64,000 nt of DNA from Amorphus coralli DSM 19760 (GTDB taxonomy: Bacteria > Pseudomonadota > Alphaproteobacteria > Rhizobiales > Amorphaceae): contig NZ_KB894573.1 of NCBI RefSeq assembly GCF_000374525.1, forward strand, positions 15,745-79,744, given 5' to 3'. Below the pieces are notes generated by a model. It made no database searches, had not been told where the DNA came from, and worked only from the letters and a program-made list of their open reading frames with translations. Below are positions 17,264-25,950 of this stretch, in pieces. Each line of letters opens with the position of its first letter. Within the stretch, counting starts at the first letter, position 1. The position numbers were made by a program, and so were the translations under genes.

Positions 17264-18250
17264 ATGTCTCGCATCTCTGCCACAGGCCTCCTGCTCAGCC
17301 GCCGCGATGCGCTGATCTCGGCCTCTGCGATCGCCGCCAGCTTGGCCTTTCCATCGAGCACCCCGCATGCTGCGGGGCCAATCGCCCACCCTGTTCCTGA
17401 AGGAGAACACACCATGGGCTTTGTCACGACAGATGACGACGTGCAGATCTTCTACAAGGACTGGGGCCCCCGGGACGCCCAGCCCATCGTCTTCCATCAC
17501 GGCTGGCCGCTCAGCTCCGACGACTGGGACGCGCAGATGCTATTCTTCCTTTCGAAGGGCTACCGCGTCATCGCCCACGACCGACGCGGGCACGGACGCT
17601 CCGAGCAGGTCGATGAAGGCCACGACATCGATCACTACGCGGCCGACGCCTTCGCCGTCGCCGAGGCGCTGGATCTGCGCAACGCGGTTCACATCGGCCA
17701 TTCCACCGGCGGTGGCGAAGTCGCGCGCTACGTTGCGCGGCACGGCGAACCTGCCGGCAGGGTGGCGAAGGCCGTCCTCGTGGCCGCCATTCCGCCGCTG
17801 ATGCTGAAGACCGCCGACAATCCTGAGGGCACGCCGATGGAGGTGTTCGACGGCTTTCGCACGGCGCTTGCCGGCAACCGTGCGCAGTTTTTCCGCGACG
17901 TCCCGTCGGGTCCCTTCTACGGGTTCAACCGCGAGGGCGCGGATGTCCACGAAGGCGTTATCCAGAACTGGTGGCGGCAGGGCATGATGGGCAGCGCTAA
18001 GGCGCACTATCACGGCATCAAGGCCTTCTCCGAGACCGACCAGACCGAGGACCTCAAGGCAATCACCGTGCCGACGCTGGTGCTGCACGGCGAGGACGAT
18101 CAGGTCGTGCCGATCGACGCCTCCGCGCTGAAGGCGGTCAAGCTGCTGCCGAACGGCACGCTGAAAACCTATCCCGGGTTCTCGCACGGGATGCTGACGG
18201 TGAACGCCGATGTCTTGAACGCGGATATCCTGGCGTTCATTGCCGGCTGA
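17264..18250 (+). CDS. Alpha/beta hydrolase, non-heme chloroperoxidase/arylesterase-like
   Basis: A 328-residue protein whose catalytic part begins at MGFVTTDD (17414). The triad is visible: Ser in GHSTGGG, Asp in HGEDDQVVP and His in PGFSHGM, with the oxyanion region HHGWPLSSDDWD typical of perhydrolases/chloroperoxidases. The 17264 start adds a 50-residue leader with a twin-arginine-like motif (LSRRDALISASAIAASLAF), implying Tat export. However, AAGGAG stands about 9 bp before the internal ATG at 17414, which would give a 278-residue cytoplasmic form of the usual family length. Either or both starts may be used. Confidence 0.88.
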   Translation: MSRISATGLLLSRRDALISASAIAASLAFPSSTPHAAGPIAHPVPEGEHTMGFVTTDDDVQIFYKDWGPRDAQPIVFHHGWPLSSDDWDAQMLFFLSKGYRVIAHDRRGHGRSEQVDEGHDIDHYAADAFAVAEALDLRNAVHIGHSTGGGEVARYVARHGEPAGRVAKAVLVAAIPPLMLKTADNPEGTPMEVFDGFRTALAGNRAQFFRDVPSGPFYGFNREGADVHEGVIQNWWRQGMMGSAKAHYHGIKAFSETDQTEDLKAITVPTLVLHGEDDQVVPIDASALKAVKLLPNGTLKTYPGFSHGMLTVNADVLNADILAFIAG

Positions 18251-18354
18251 GCGGCACGCCGGCCGGCCGTTCTGTTGCGGCCTGAAGCAAGCGGCCGACC
18301 GGCTGGCGGCCCTGATGGCGCTCCTGTTCGTCTTCCTGCGGCTGATCACCACCG

Positions 18355-18475
18355 ATGTTCGACACCCATCCGTTTCTGGCGCCGGAGTTCACGCGGCTGG
18401 CCTTCATCGTTGTCATCATCCGGTCGGGAGCTTCTCTCCAACGACCAGGTCCGCGCCGCCTATCTCGGCCTTTAG
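18355..18475 (+). pseudogene. Remnant ending in a LivF-like C-terminus
   Basis: In one frame the DNA at 18421-18475 encodes SGRELLSNDQVRAAYLGL followed by TAG, which is exactly how branched-chain amino-acid ABC ATPases of the LivF type end. The ATPase core is absent. Just upstream, in another frame, a plausible protein start (MFDTHPFLAPEFTRLAFIVV) runs into this tail. The picture is of a transporter gene set removed by deletion, leaving a start and an end. The rest of the 18251-18524 gap shows nothing else. Confidence 0.5.
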
Positions 18476-18524
18476 TGGAGCGGAAACGGGCGGATCCGGG
18501 TCGAGTTCGGGCAGGCCTATCGGG

Positions 18525-19013
18525 CTATCGCACGAACTGCTCGACGTATTCGGCGCCCAGGCCGCAGCGTTCATAGTGGGCCCGGCACATGTCGAGCTTG
18601 GTGAACACGTCGTCGTGGCCAACGATCGCGCCGGCCTCGTCGACATAGAGCATCGCGCCGGAGATGTTGAAGAAGGTGATCATCTCTTCCTCACCCTCGA
18701 CGACGAGGGTGTGAGTCTCGCCGGGCGGCTCGAACACGTAGTCGCCGGCGTTGGCGATCCAGTCGTGCTCCAAGTAACGCCAGCTGCCCCTGACCACGTA
18801 GCCGTGGACGGGGGCCGGATGGATGTGGCGACTGAGGACACCGGACTTGCGGACCCGCAGGAGATTGCACCACTGGCCCTGCACCGTGTTGAGAAGCAGC
18901 GGCCGGAACCAGACGTTCTCCTCTTGCGGCACCCAGACGCGCTCGTCCTCCGGTTCGCCCGTGACAACCAGTTCCGGCGGCGCCAGGGGATGGACAGAAG
19001 AAGACATGCTCAT
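18525..19013 (-). CDS. Cupin protein of the 2,4'-dihydroxyacetophenone dioxygenase family
   Basis: A 162-residue single-domain cupin. HIHPAPVHGYVVRGSWRYLEH is motif 1 with the His ligands (shown by positions about 62-82), and PPGETHTLVV is motif 2. It resembles the DAD-like/ChrR-like cupins that bind iron and cleave C-C bonds next to carbonyls. The exact substrate is not readable, and a sugar-acid isomerase role like KdgF is an alternative given the neighbours. It is the last gene of a minus-strand run that includes an SDR, a KDG kinase and a KDPG aldolase. Confidence 0.75.
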   Translation of the reverse strand: MSMSSSVHPLAPPELVVTGEPEDERVWVPQEENVWFRPLLLNTVQGQWCNLLRVRKSGVLSRHIHPAPVHGYVVRGSWRYLEHDWIANAGDYVFEPPGETHTLVVEGEEEMITFFNISGAMLYVDEAGAIVGHDDVFTKLDMCRAHYERCGLGAEYVEQFVR

Positions 19014-19040
19014 ATCCGATGGCTCCGATAAAGACTGATG

Positions 19041-19748
19041 TCAGATGGCCGAGTAGCCGCCGTCCGCGGCAATCACGGCACCCGTAACGAACGCTGCCTG
19101 CGACGAGCACAGGAAGACCACGGCGCCCGTCACGTCCTCCGGCCGTCCCCAGCGGCGCATCGGCGTGCGCGCCTCGATGCGGGCACGGTGCCCGTCGTGG
19201 GTATGCAGCGCCTCGGTCAGCTCGGTTTCGATATAGCCCGGCGCGACGGCGTTGACGCGGATGCCTTCCTCCGCCCACGCCCCGGCCAGCGATTTCGTCA
19301 GGAGCAGCAGCCCGCCCTTGCTCGCCGCGTAGGCCGGAACGGTGGGGCTGCCGAAGAAGCTCAGCATCGAACAGACGTTGACGACACTCGACGCCTCCGC
19401 CTCCTGGAGCTGCGGCCTGGCCGCCATGCTCATGCGCATGGCGCCGTTCAGGTTGACGTCGACGATGCGGCAGAACACGTCGGGCTCGAACTCGCGCCCC
19501 TCGCGGGCGGTGATCCCGGCCGCGTTGACCAGGACCGACAGCGGGCCGAGCCCCTTGAGCACCGCCGCAACGCTCCCGTCGTCGGTCACGTCGAGATCGC
19601 GCCCCTCGACACCCTCCGGCAGGCCCGCACCGGTTCCGTCGAGCGCAGCCACCACGACGCGGTAACCCGCGTCGCGCAGCGCGACTGCGATCGCGCGGCC
19701 AATGGCCCCCGTGCCTCCCGTGACGAGGGCGACCGGCGCCGCGCTCAT
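19041..19748 (-). CDS. Short-chain dehydrogenase/reductase (SDR)
   Basis: A 235-residue classical SDR. TGGTGAIG is the cofactor loop, NAAG is present, and the catalytic set is Ser in NVCSMLSFFG with YAASK supplying Tyr and Lys. PGYIETEL and a C-terminal DGGYSAI end are standard. The ATG at 19748 starts directly before the first beta strand; the longer frame above it is a shadow. In this sugar-acid cluster it likely oxidises or reduces a hydroxyl of a hexonate or deoxy-sugar acid, comparable to KduD, but the substrate is inferred from context only. Confidence 0.9.
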   Translation of the reverse strand: MSAAPVALVTGGTGAIGRAIAVALRDAGYRVVVAALDGTGAGLPEGVEGRDLDVTDDGSVAAVLKGLGPLSVLVNAAGITAREGREFEPDVFCRIVDVNLNGAMRMSMAARPQLQEAEASSVVNVCSMLSFFGSPTVPAYAASKGGLLLLTKSLAGAWAEEGIRVNAVAPGYIETELTEALHTHDGHRARIEARTPMRRWGRPEDVTGAVVFLCSSQAAFVTGAVIAADGGYSAI

Positions 19749-19770
19749 CGGACAGTCTCCCGTTCCGGTC

Positions 19771-20697
19771 TCACGCGATGCCCTCAGCCAGCGCCCTGCG
19801 CACGGCCTCGGCCTTCGGCATCGGCGCCACGGCGCCATGACCGAGGGTGGACAAGGCGGCTGCGGCATTGGCGTAGGTCGCCGCTGCGACCACGTCGTCG
19901 CCGGCAAGCAGGCGGGCGAGGAACGCCCCGTCGAACATGTCGCCCGCGGCGGTGGCATCGACGGCGCTGACCTTCAGGGAGGCAACGCGCTCGCGGCGGT
20001 CGGCGGTGGCGACCAGGGTCCCGTCCGCCCCCATGGTGAGAACCACGGTCGTCGGTCCGAGCGCCAGGTAGAAGTCCACGATGGCATCGGGATCCTCGAG
20101 CCCGGTGAGCTGGCGCGCGTCATCAAGGCCGGGAAGCGCGATGTCCGCCATTGCCATGGCGGCATGCGTGACGGCACGCGCCCGTTCGATGGGCCAGAGC
20201 TTCAGGCGCAGATTGGTGTCGTAGCTGATCCGGACACCCGCCTCGCGGGCGGCCCCGATCGCCGAGAAGACGGCGTCGCAGGCGCTGTCGCTGATCGCCT
20301 GGCTGATGCCGGAGACGTGCAGGATCTTCGCCTGGCGGATGGCGTCCAGCGGTAGAGTGCGGGGCGCCATCAGGCTCGCGGCGGACCCGGCCCGGCGGTA
20401 GCTGAACTCGTGCTCGCCGTTGGCATAGGTGATGAAATAGATCCCGGTGGGCGCCACGGGATCGACGGTCACGGCGCTCGCGTCGACGCCTTCATTGCGC
20501 CACAGGCGAAGGAACTCGCGCCCGAACGCGTCGTCGCCCACGGCCGTGACATAGCCGACGCTCGCACCCTGGCGGGCTGCCGCGATGGCGCAGTTGGACG
20601 TGTCACCGCCATAGCCCTGCAGATAGAAGGTCTTGCCGTCCCGCTCCTGGGAGGAAAACTCCAGGAGCGGTTCACCGAGACAGACGAGTTCGGGCAT
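19771..20697 (-). CDS. kdgK: 2-keto-3-deoxygluconate kinase (PfkB family)
   Basis: A 308-residue ribokinase-family enzyme that phosphorylates KDG to KDPG, feeding the Entner-Doudoroff aldolase. The N-terminal GEPLLEFSSQERDGKTF and GGDTSNCAIAAARQGASVGYV (by position about 30-50) are typical of KdgK. The catalytic motif near residue 250 reads DATAAGDMF where most members have DTTGAGD; the base Asp and the GD pair are kept. The KDPG aldolase gene two positions upstream in the same run supports this assignment. Other keto-acid substrates are possible. Confidence 0.85.
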   Translation of the reverse strand: MPELVCLGEPLLEFSSQERDGKTFYLQGYGGDTSNCAIAAARQGASVGYVTAVGDDAFGREFLRLWRNEGVDASAVTVDPVAPTGIYFITYANGEHEFSYRRAGSAASLMAPRTLPLDAIRQAKILHVSGISQAISDSACDAVFSAIGAAREAGVRISYDTNLRLKLWPIERARAVTHAAMAMADIALPGLDDARQLTGLEDPDAIVDFYLALGPTTVVLTMGADGTLVATADRRERVASLKVSAVDATAAGDMFDGAFLARLLAGDDVVAAATYANAAAALSTLGHGAVAPMPKAEAVRRALAEGIA

Positions 20698-20713
20698 CGT
20701 GTCCTCCGATGGC

Positions 20714-21364
20714 TCAGATGCGGCCGTATTTCGCCAGACCCTTGCGAAGCGACTTCTCGGCCATGATCAGTTTGGCCTGTTCCGCCTCGCGGGCGTCGAT
20801 CTCGTGGGCCATTTCCAGTACCGCCTCGGCGTGCTCGCGGGGAACCACGACGACGCCATCGACGTCCCCGACGATGATGTCCCCGGGATGGACCAGCACG
20901 CCGCCGATCTCCACCGGGATCTGTGACGCGATGGTCATGGCGCGGCCGAGCGTCGTTCCGGGCGACGACGAGCGGGCATAGACCGGGAAGTCGTAATCGC
21001 GTCGGATCTCCACGATGTCGCGGACTGCGCCGTCGAGGACGGCCGCCGCATGCGCGTTGGCGACCGCGCCTGCGGTCATCAAGCCACCCCAGACGGCGAC
21101 GTCGGCATCGGCTCCGATGGAAATGCAGATGACGCTGCCGGCGTCCGCCTCGTCGATCAGGTCCAGGGCATGCTGCGGCGGTAGCACCTCGTCCGTGGGC
21201 ACCTCGAGCACCGTGACGGCGGGACCAACGATCTTGTTCTCGTTGATGCGCGGGGCGATCTGGTGGTCCATGTAGCAGCGACGGCCGACGATCTTGTCGC
21301 AGGCGTCGGCGCAGGACGCGATGGCGGTCTGGTTGAAACCGGCGACCAGCTCTTCGAGAGTCAT
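20714..21364 (-). CDS. RraA-like aldolase/decarboxylase family protein
   Basis: A 216-residue protein of the RraA / HMG-CHA aldolase superfamily. WGGLMTAGAVANAHAAAVLDGAVRD contains the G-G...R-D metal/carboxylate motif (positions about 90-115) seen in 4-hydroxy-4-methyl-2-oxoglutarate aldolases and oxaloacetate decarboxylases. RraA proper (a ribonuclease E regulator) belongs to the same fold, but the catabolic setting favours an aldolase or decarboxylase acting on a keto-acid. The ATG at 21364 (MTLEELV) was chosen; upstream residues do not look homologous. Confidence 0.82.
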   Translation of the reverse strand: MTLEELVAGFNQTAIASCADACDKIVGRRCYMDHQIAPRINENKIVGPAVTVLEVPTDEVLPPQHALDLIDEADAGSVICISIGADADVAVWGGLMTAGAVANAHAAAVLDGAVRDIVEIRRDYDFPVYARSSSPGTTLGRAMTIASQIPVEIGGVLVHPGDIIVGDVDGVVVVPREHAEAVLEMAHEIDAREAEQAKLIMAEKSLRKGLAKYGRI

Positions 21365-21392
21365 TGGTAGTCTCCTCGTTACAGAAAAAGCG

Positions 21393-22010
21393 TCAGGAAC
21401 GGGCCGCCAGCCGAGATGCCCGCTCGACGATCGGGGCCTTGTCACCCGCTTCGATCTCGGCATCCCTCGCAAGCTGGCTGCCCAGACCGACGGCGAGCGC
21501 GCCGGCCTGGAAGTACGCGTCGACCTCGTCGATCTCGATGCCGCCGGTGGGAACCAGACCGACGAAGGGCAGTACGCTGCGGACGGCCTTGAGGTAGGCG
21601 TGGCCGCCCAGCTGACGGATCGGAAAGATCTTCACCGCGGTGGCGCCGGTCCGGTGTGCGGCAAGAACCTCCGTGGGGGTCGCGGCGCCTGCGATCACCG
21701 GGCAGCCCGCCGCAACGGCGGTCTCGATCACCTCGGGCACCACGCAGGGCGACACCAGGAAATCGGCACCCGCGTCGATGGCACGGCGGGCACCATCGGC
21801 GTCGAGCACCGTGCCCATGCCGACGAGCGCGTCCGGATCACCGGCCAGGTCGCGGACGATCGCGTCGTGACCGGGGACGCTGGTGGTGATCTCGAAGACG
21901 CTCATGCCGCCTTCGCGCAGCCAGTCGACAAGCACGCGGGCCGACCGCTCGATACCGGTGCGCACGACAGGAATGGCGGTGTGTTTCAGGCGTTCGAAGG
22001 TTTCGCTCAT
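21393..22010 (-). CDS. eda: 2-dehydro-3-deoxyphosphogluconate (KDPG) aldolase
   Basis: A 205-residue class I aldolase that splits KDPG to pyruvate and glyceraldehyde 3-phosphate. VFEITTSVPG holds the catalytic Glu, VKIFPIRQLGG holds the Schiff-base Lys, and VPTGGI is the phosphate-binding loop. The Arg that usually follows the Glu (in EVTLR) is replaced here by Ser, which could shift substrate preference toward another keto-deoxy acid. It lies 1 bp from the dehydrogenase gene and between enzymes of the same pathway, so it is part of one operon. Confidence 0.88.
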   Translation of the reverse strand: MSETFERLKHTAIPVVRTGIERSARVLVDWLREGGMSVFEITTSVPGHDAIVRDLAGDPDALVGMGTVLDADGARRAIDAGADFLVSPCVVPEVIETAVAAGCPVIAGAATPTEVLAAHRTGATAVKIFPIRQLGGHAYLKAVRSVLPFVGLVPTGGIEIDEVDAYFQAGALAVGLGSQLARDAEIEAGDKAPIVERASRLAARS

Positions 22011-22011
22011 G

Positions 22012-22977
22012 TCAGCGGGCCGCCGGGAGTACGGGGTTGACGAGCGGCTCGCCGGTGAGGCCGCGCTTCACCTCTTCCGCGGCTTTCCTTTGGAGGTCCT
22101 GAACGGCCTCCTCGGAGAACCAGGCCGCGTGATCGCTCAGGACACAGTTCGGCGCTTGCCGCAGCGGGTTGTCCGCCGGCAGCGGTTCTTCGGCGAAGAC
22201 GTCGAGGCCGGCGCCGAACAGGCGGCCGTTATGCAGCGCCTCGGCAAGGGCCGCCTCGTCGACGAGCCCTCCCCGCGCGGTGTTGATGAGGATCGCGGTC
22301 GGCTTCATCAGGGCGAGCCGGCGTGAATCAACGATGTTGCGGGTGGCCTCCGTCAGCGGCACGTGCAGCGAGATCACGTCGGCCTCGGCGCAGATGCGGT
22401 CGATATCGGCGGCCTCGGTACCGGCGGGCACGCTGTCGCGCGAATGGACGAGCACGCGCTCGAAACCAAGCGGCCGGGCCTTGTCGATGAAGCACTGGCC
22501 GATGCGGCCTGCGCCGATCAGGCCGAGAACCGTGCCGCGTGTGCGTTGAATGGGCTTTGCGGCCACGTCGCCCCAGCGGCCGGCGCGCACGACAGCATCG
22601 CGCTCGAAGAGCCGGCGCTTGACCGCCAGAAGCAGGGCCACGGCATGCTCGGAGACCTCCTCCACGCCGTAGTCGGGGACATTGGCGACCTTGATGCCGT
22701 TGGCGGCGGCGTAGGCCAGGTCGATGTTGTCGGTGCCGACGCCGTAGCGCACGATAACCTTGCAGCGCGGCAACCGCTGTAGCGTCGAGGCGGGAAGCGG
22801 CGTCTCGCGGACGAGCACCGCATCCGCCCCGTGCGCCACCTCGACGACGCGCTCGGCGTCGCCCTCGCACGGAGCCACCACCAGCTCGGCACCGAGGGGT
22901 GCCAGGATGGCGCGTTCCAGATCGTAGTGGTCGTAGCCGCCGTCGACGACGACGACCGTGGCTCCGTGCTCGGACAT
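22012..22977 (-). CDS. D-isomer-specific 2-hydroxyacid dehydrogenase (CtBP-like)
   Basis: A 321-residue NAD-dependent dehydrogenase. The Rossmann motif GLIGAGRIGQ follows the catalytic-domain segment, and the three active residues are visible: Arg in NTARGG, Glu in DVFAEEPLP, and His in SDHAAWFSEEA. The HAAW-SEE form is typical of the CtBP-like branch. The ATG at 22977 starts at MSEHGAT; the open frame upstream is a shadow within the TRAP binding-protein gene. It probably reduces or oxidises a 2-keto/2-hydroxy acid in the sugar-acid pathway, with the exact substrate unknown. Confidence 0.88.
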   Translation of the reverse strand: MSEHGATVVVVDGGYDHYDLERAILAPLGAELVVAPCEGDAERVVEVAHGADAVLVRETPLPASTLQRLPRCKVIVRYGVGTDNIDLAYAAANGIKVANVPDYGVEEVSEHAVALLLAVKRRLFERDAVVRAGRWGDVAAKPIQRTRGTVLGLIGAGRIGQCFIDKARPLGFERVLVHSRDSVPAGTEAADIDRICAEADVISLHVPLTEATRNIVDSRRLALMKPTAILINTARGGLVDEAALAEALHNGRLFGAGLDVFAEEPLPADNPLRQAPNCVLSDHAAWFSEEAVQDLQRKAAEEVKRGLTGEPLVNPVLPAAR

Positions 22978-22987
22978 CAGTCGCTCC

Positions 22988-24007
22988 CTACTGGTTGCCG
23001 GCGGGCGCGGCCGCTTCGACCGCGGAGAACAGGCCATCGACCCACTCCTGGCCGACTTCGCCAGCGACCCACTCGGCCACCGGACCCTGCGCCTTCTCAC
23101 GGAAGGCGGCCACCTGATCGGGGCTCAGCGGCGTCACCTGCATCCCGACGTCGGAGAGGATCGTCTGGGCATTGGCGTCCTGGGCCGCCGTCATGCCGCG
23201 ATGGATCCACTTGGCGATCTCGATGCCTTCGAGAACGGCCTGCTGCTCCTTCGGATCGAGGCCCTCGAAGAAGTCGTTGTTCATCATGTAGGCGTGCAGG
23301 CTGTACACGTGGCCGTCGAGCGAGACGTAGTCCTGGTTCTCGTAGAGATCGGCCGCGAGGATGTTGGTGACGCCATTCTCCTGCCCGTCGACCACGCCCT
23401 GGGCGAGCGCACTCGGAAGCTCCGGCCATGCCACGACCGTGGCGCTGGCGCCCAGGCTCTCAACGAGACGCTGGAACACCGGGCTCGGCTGGACGCGGAT
23501 CTTGAGGCCTTCCATGTCGGCCGGCGTCTCGATCGGCCGCTCGTTGTTGGTGAAATGGCGGATGCCGTTGTCGGCGTAGCCCATCAGGCGGATGCCGGTC
23601 TCTTCGAGCATGGCGTCCGCCACCTCGTCGCCGAACTCGCCGTCCAGCACGTCCCAGGCGACGTTCTGGTTGCCGAAGACGTACGGGATCTGGAACACTT
23701 GGAAGGGCGGGAAGGTGGAGCCGATCGGCCCGTCGTGGACCACGCCGAGCTGGATGGAGCCGAGCTGCAGCCCCTCCATGACCTCCTGGCCACCGCCGAG
23801 CTGGCTGGCCGGGTAGATCTCGACGGTGACTTCACCGTTGGTCGCCGCTTCCACGTGCGACTTGAAGGCCAGCGCGGCCGCGTGCTTCGGCTGGTCGAGC
23901 GAGGCCGGCTGGAAGTGGGCGTAGCGGATGGTCTCCGCGTTTGCGGCCCCGGCAAGGAAGGCGGCGGCGCCGACGAGCGCGGCGGTTTTCAGTCCCCTGG
24001 AAAACAT
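22988..24007 (-). CDS. TRAP transporter solute-binding protein, DctP family
   Basis: A 339-residue periplasmic binding protein with a Sec signal peptide (cleavage after GAANA). The body has the DctP features: IYPASQLGGGQEVMEGLQLGSI, GLKIRVQPSPVFQ with the Arg that salt-bridges the carboxylate of the ligand, and a Gln/Glu-rich VDGQENGVTNI. Such proteins capture acids, often uronates and other sugar acids. The genes behind it (KDG kinase, KDPG aldolase) support a hexuronate- or hexonate-type ligand. It heads the minus-strand sugar-acid run after its own permease genes. Confidence 0.92.
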   Translation of the reverse strand: MFSRGLKTAALVGAAAFLAGAANAETIRYAHFQPASLDQPKHAAALAFKSHVEAATNGEVTVEIYPASQLGGGQEVMEGLQLGSIQLGVVHDGPIGSTFPPFQVFQIPYVFGNQNVAWDVLDGEFGDEVADAMLEETGIRLMGYADNGIRHFTNNERPIETPADMEGLKIRVQPSPVFQRLVESLGASATVVAWPELPSALAQGVVDGQENGVTNILAADLYENQDYVSLDGHVYSLHAYMMNNDFFEGLDPKEQQAVLEGIEIAKWIHRGMTAAQDANAQTILSDVGMQVTPLSPDQVAAFREKAQGPVAEWVAGEVGQEWVDGLFSAVEAAAPAGNQ

Positions 24008-24061
24008 AGGTCGTTCCTCCTAGCGTCCGGCTATTTTTCGGTTGGTTACCCTCGCCATCTG

Positions 24062-25348
24062 TCAGCCCCCGTAGCCGAACAACCGGGGAATGGAGAGGGT
24101 GATTGGTGGAATGAGAATGATGGCCATCAGCACCAGAATCTGGACCGCGAGCAGCGGCAGGATGGCGCGCGTCACGACCTCGATGCGGATGCGGCCAACG
24201 GTGCTGATGACGAACAGGACGGGTCCGACGGGCGGCGTCACCATCCCGATCGTGAGGTTGAGGATCAGCACCATGGCGAAGTGGAGCGGATCGACACCGG
24301 CCTTGAAGGCGATGGGCGCCAGGATTGGCGTCAGCACGATCACCGCCGGGATGGTGTCGATGAACAAACCGCAGAGGAAGATCAGAAGCGCGAGCAGCAG
24401 GAGCGTGCCGATCGTGCCGACGTCGAGGGCCGCGATGGCCGCGCCGAACTGCTGCGGCAGCTGAAACACGGTCAGGAGCCAGGCGAAGATCGACGCGGTG
24501 GCCACGATCATCAGCACGGCGGAGGTCAGAAGCGCCGAGCGGACCAGGATCTGGGGCAGCAGCCGGACGGTGAGCGTGCCCTGCAGGAAGCCCACGATCA
24601 GCGAGTACACCACCGCGACGGCGGCAGCCTCGGTGGGAGTGAACACTCCGCCCAGGATGCCGCCGAGGATGATCAACGGCACCAGCAATGCCGGCAGAGC
24701 CCTCAGCGCCGTGCGCACGACGGTTGCCGTGCCCGCGAAGGTCTGATCGCCGCCATAGTTGTTGCGACGGCTGATGACGAAGTTCGCGGCCGCGAGCGCC
24801 AGGCCCATCAGGCAGCCGGGAACGATGCCGGCCAGGAACATCTGGGCGATCGACACGCGCGATTCGGAAATGCCGTAGATCACCATGATGATGCTCGGCG
24901 GGATGATCGGCCCAATCGTCGCCGTCGCGGCACTCAGGGCCGCCGAGTAGGACGCGGGGTAACCGGCCTTGGTCATCATGCGCATGGCGATGGCGCTCGG
25001 CCCTGCGGCATCGGCGAGCGCGGATCCGCTGATGCCGGCGAAAAACACCGAGACCAGCACGTTGACGTGACCCATGCCGCCCCGGATGTGGCCGACCAGG
25101 GCGCGCGAGAAGGTCAGAAGCGCGGCCGTGATGCGCCCCGCCGTCATCAGGTCGGCGGCAAGAATGAAGAAGGGCACCGCCATCAGCGGGAACGAGTCGA
25201 GCCCGTTGAACATGCGCTGTGGCACGACGAGCAGCGGAAACGTTCCCTGCACCAAGAGCACCACGAGGCTGGCCACGCCCATCACGAACGCGATGGGAAC
25301 GCCGAGAAGCAGCGCGCCGACGAAGACGCCGATCAGGAGCCCGCTCAT
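24062..25348 (-). CDS. TRAP transporter large permease, DctM family
   Basis: A 428-residue inner-membrane protein with 11-12 hydrophobic segments and the DctM signatures GVPIAFVMG near the start, PLMAVPFFILAADLM, and IIPPSIIMVIYG in the middle. It carries out Na+-coupled uptake of the acid delivered by the DctP protein. Its start overlaps the stop of the dctQ gene (ATGA at 25345-25348), showing translational coupling. Together with the genes at 22988 and 25345 it makes a complete tripartite system. Confidence 0.94.
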   Translation of the reverse strand: MSGLLIGVFVGALLLGVPIAFVMGVASLVVLLVQGTFPLLVVPQRMFNGLDSFPLMAVPFFILAADLMTAGRITAALLTFSRALVGHIRGGMGHVNVLVSVFFAGISGSALADAAGPSAIAMRMMTKAGYPASYSAALSAATATIGPIIPPSIIMVIYGISESRVSIAQMFLAGIVPGCLMGLALAAANFVISRRNNYGGDQTFAGTATVVRTALRALPALLVPLIILGGILGGVFTPTEAAAVAVVYSLIVGFLQGTLTVRLLPQILVRSALLTSAVLMIVATASIFAWLLTVFQLPQQFGAAIAALDVGTIGTLLLLALLIFLCGLFIDTIPAVIVLTPILAPIAFKAGVDPLHFAMVLILNLTIGMVTPPVGPVLFVISTVGRIRIEVVTRAILPLLAVQILVLMAIILIPPITLSIPRLFGYGG

Positions 25349-25923
25349 GCGTCGCCCGCCGAGGGTCGGCCGGGGGACGGCGCGGAAGCCGACGGATCAC
25401 TCCCCTGTCGCTCGGTCGGCTCGTCGGCCTCGAAATCCTCGAGCGCCAGCATGTTGCCGGAGAGGAAACTGCGCAGCGACAGCGCCAGGTGGATGAGCGC
25501 GAAAAAGGCGCCGAGCGGGACGGCGAGGTAGGGAAGGCCCCTCGGGATCTGCAACACCGGGGTGCGCAGTTTCCAGGAGAAGACGGAGAACTGCAGGCCG
25601 AGAACGACCAGCGCAAGGAGGAAGGCAACGATCACCAGGACGACGCCGAGCCGCATGGCGCGGGCGCCGGTCTCCGGGAGCATGAACTGTACCATCTCCA
25701 CGGCAGCAAGCTGTCCGTAGCGCAGCGCCAGGCCCACGCCGAGGAAGGCGGCCCAGATCATTGCAAAGCGCGACAGCTCCTCGGCCCAGCCGAACGAGAC
25801 GCCGAAGACGTACCGCCCCACGACGTTGCCGAAGACGAGTACCGTCATCGCCGACATCAGGAAGGCGAGAATGACTTTGTTCGCTGCCGTGAACCAGTGA
25901 TCGAAGGCGTTGACCCCCGCCAT
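25345..25923 (-). CDS. TRAP transporter small permease, DctQ family
   Basis: A 192-residue inner-membrane subunit with four hydrophobic helices (residues 11-35, 47-65, about 90-112 and 130-150) and the DctQ motif WAEELSRFAMIWAAFLG. It partners the large permease downstream. The C-terminal tail is acidic and Pro/Ser-rich. It is the first gene of its transcript, divergent from the GntR regulator; the 82-bp gap holds a palindrome that may be the operator. Confidence 0.92.
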   Translation of the reverse strand: MAGVNAFDHWFTAANKVILAFLMSAMTVLVFGNVVGRYVFGVSFGWAEELSRFAMIWAAFLGVGLALRYGQLAAVEMVQFMLPETGARAMRLGVVLVIVAFLLALVVLGLQFSVFSWKLRTPVLQIPRGLPYLAVPLGAFFALIHLALSLRSFLSGNMLALEDFEADEPTERQGSDPSASAPSPGRPSAGDA

Positions 25924-25950
25924 GGCTCCTCCCGTGATATTATGGCATTA

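Noticed and set aside
20714-21364. Ribonuclease E inhibitor RraA
   Set aside because: The fold is shared, but the metal/carboxylate motif and the sugar-acid operon context favour an aldolase or decarboxylase.
22958-25531. 857-codon open frame on the plus strand antisense to the TRAP genes
   Set aside because: Composition is His/Asp/Gln/Arg-rich without domains and it mirrors well-supported TRAP genes; this is a high-GC shadow frame.
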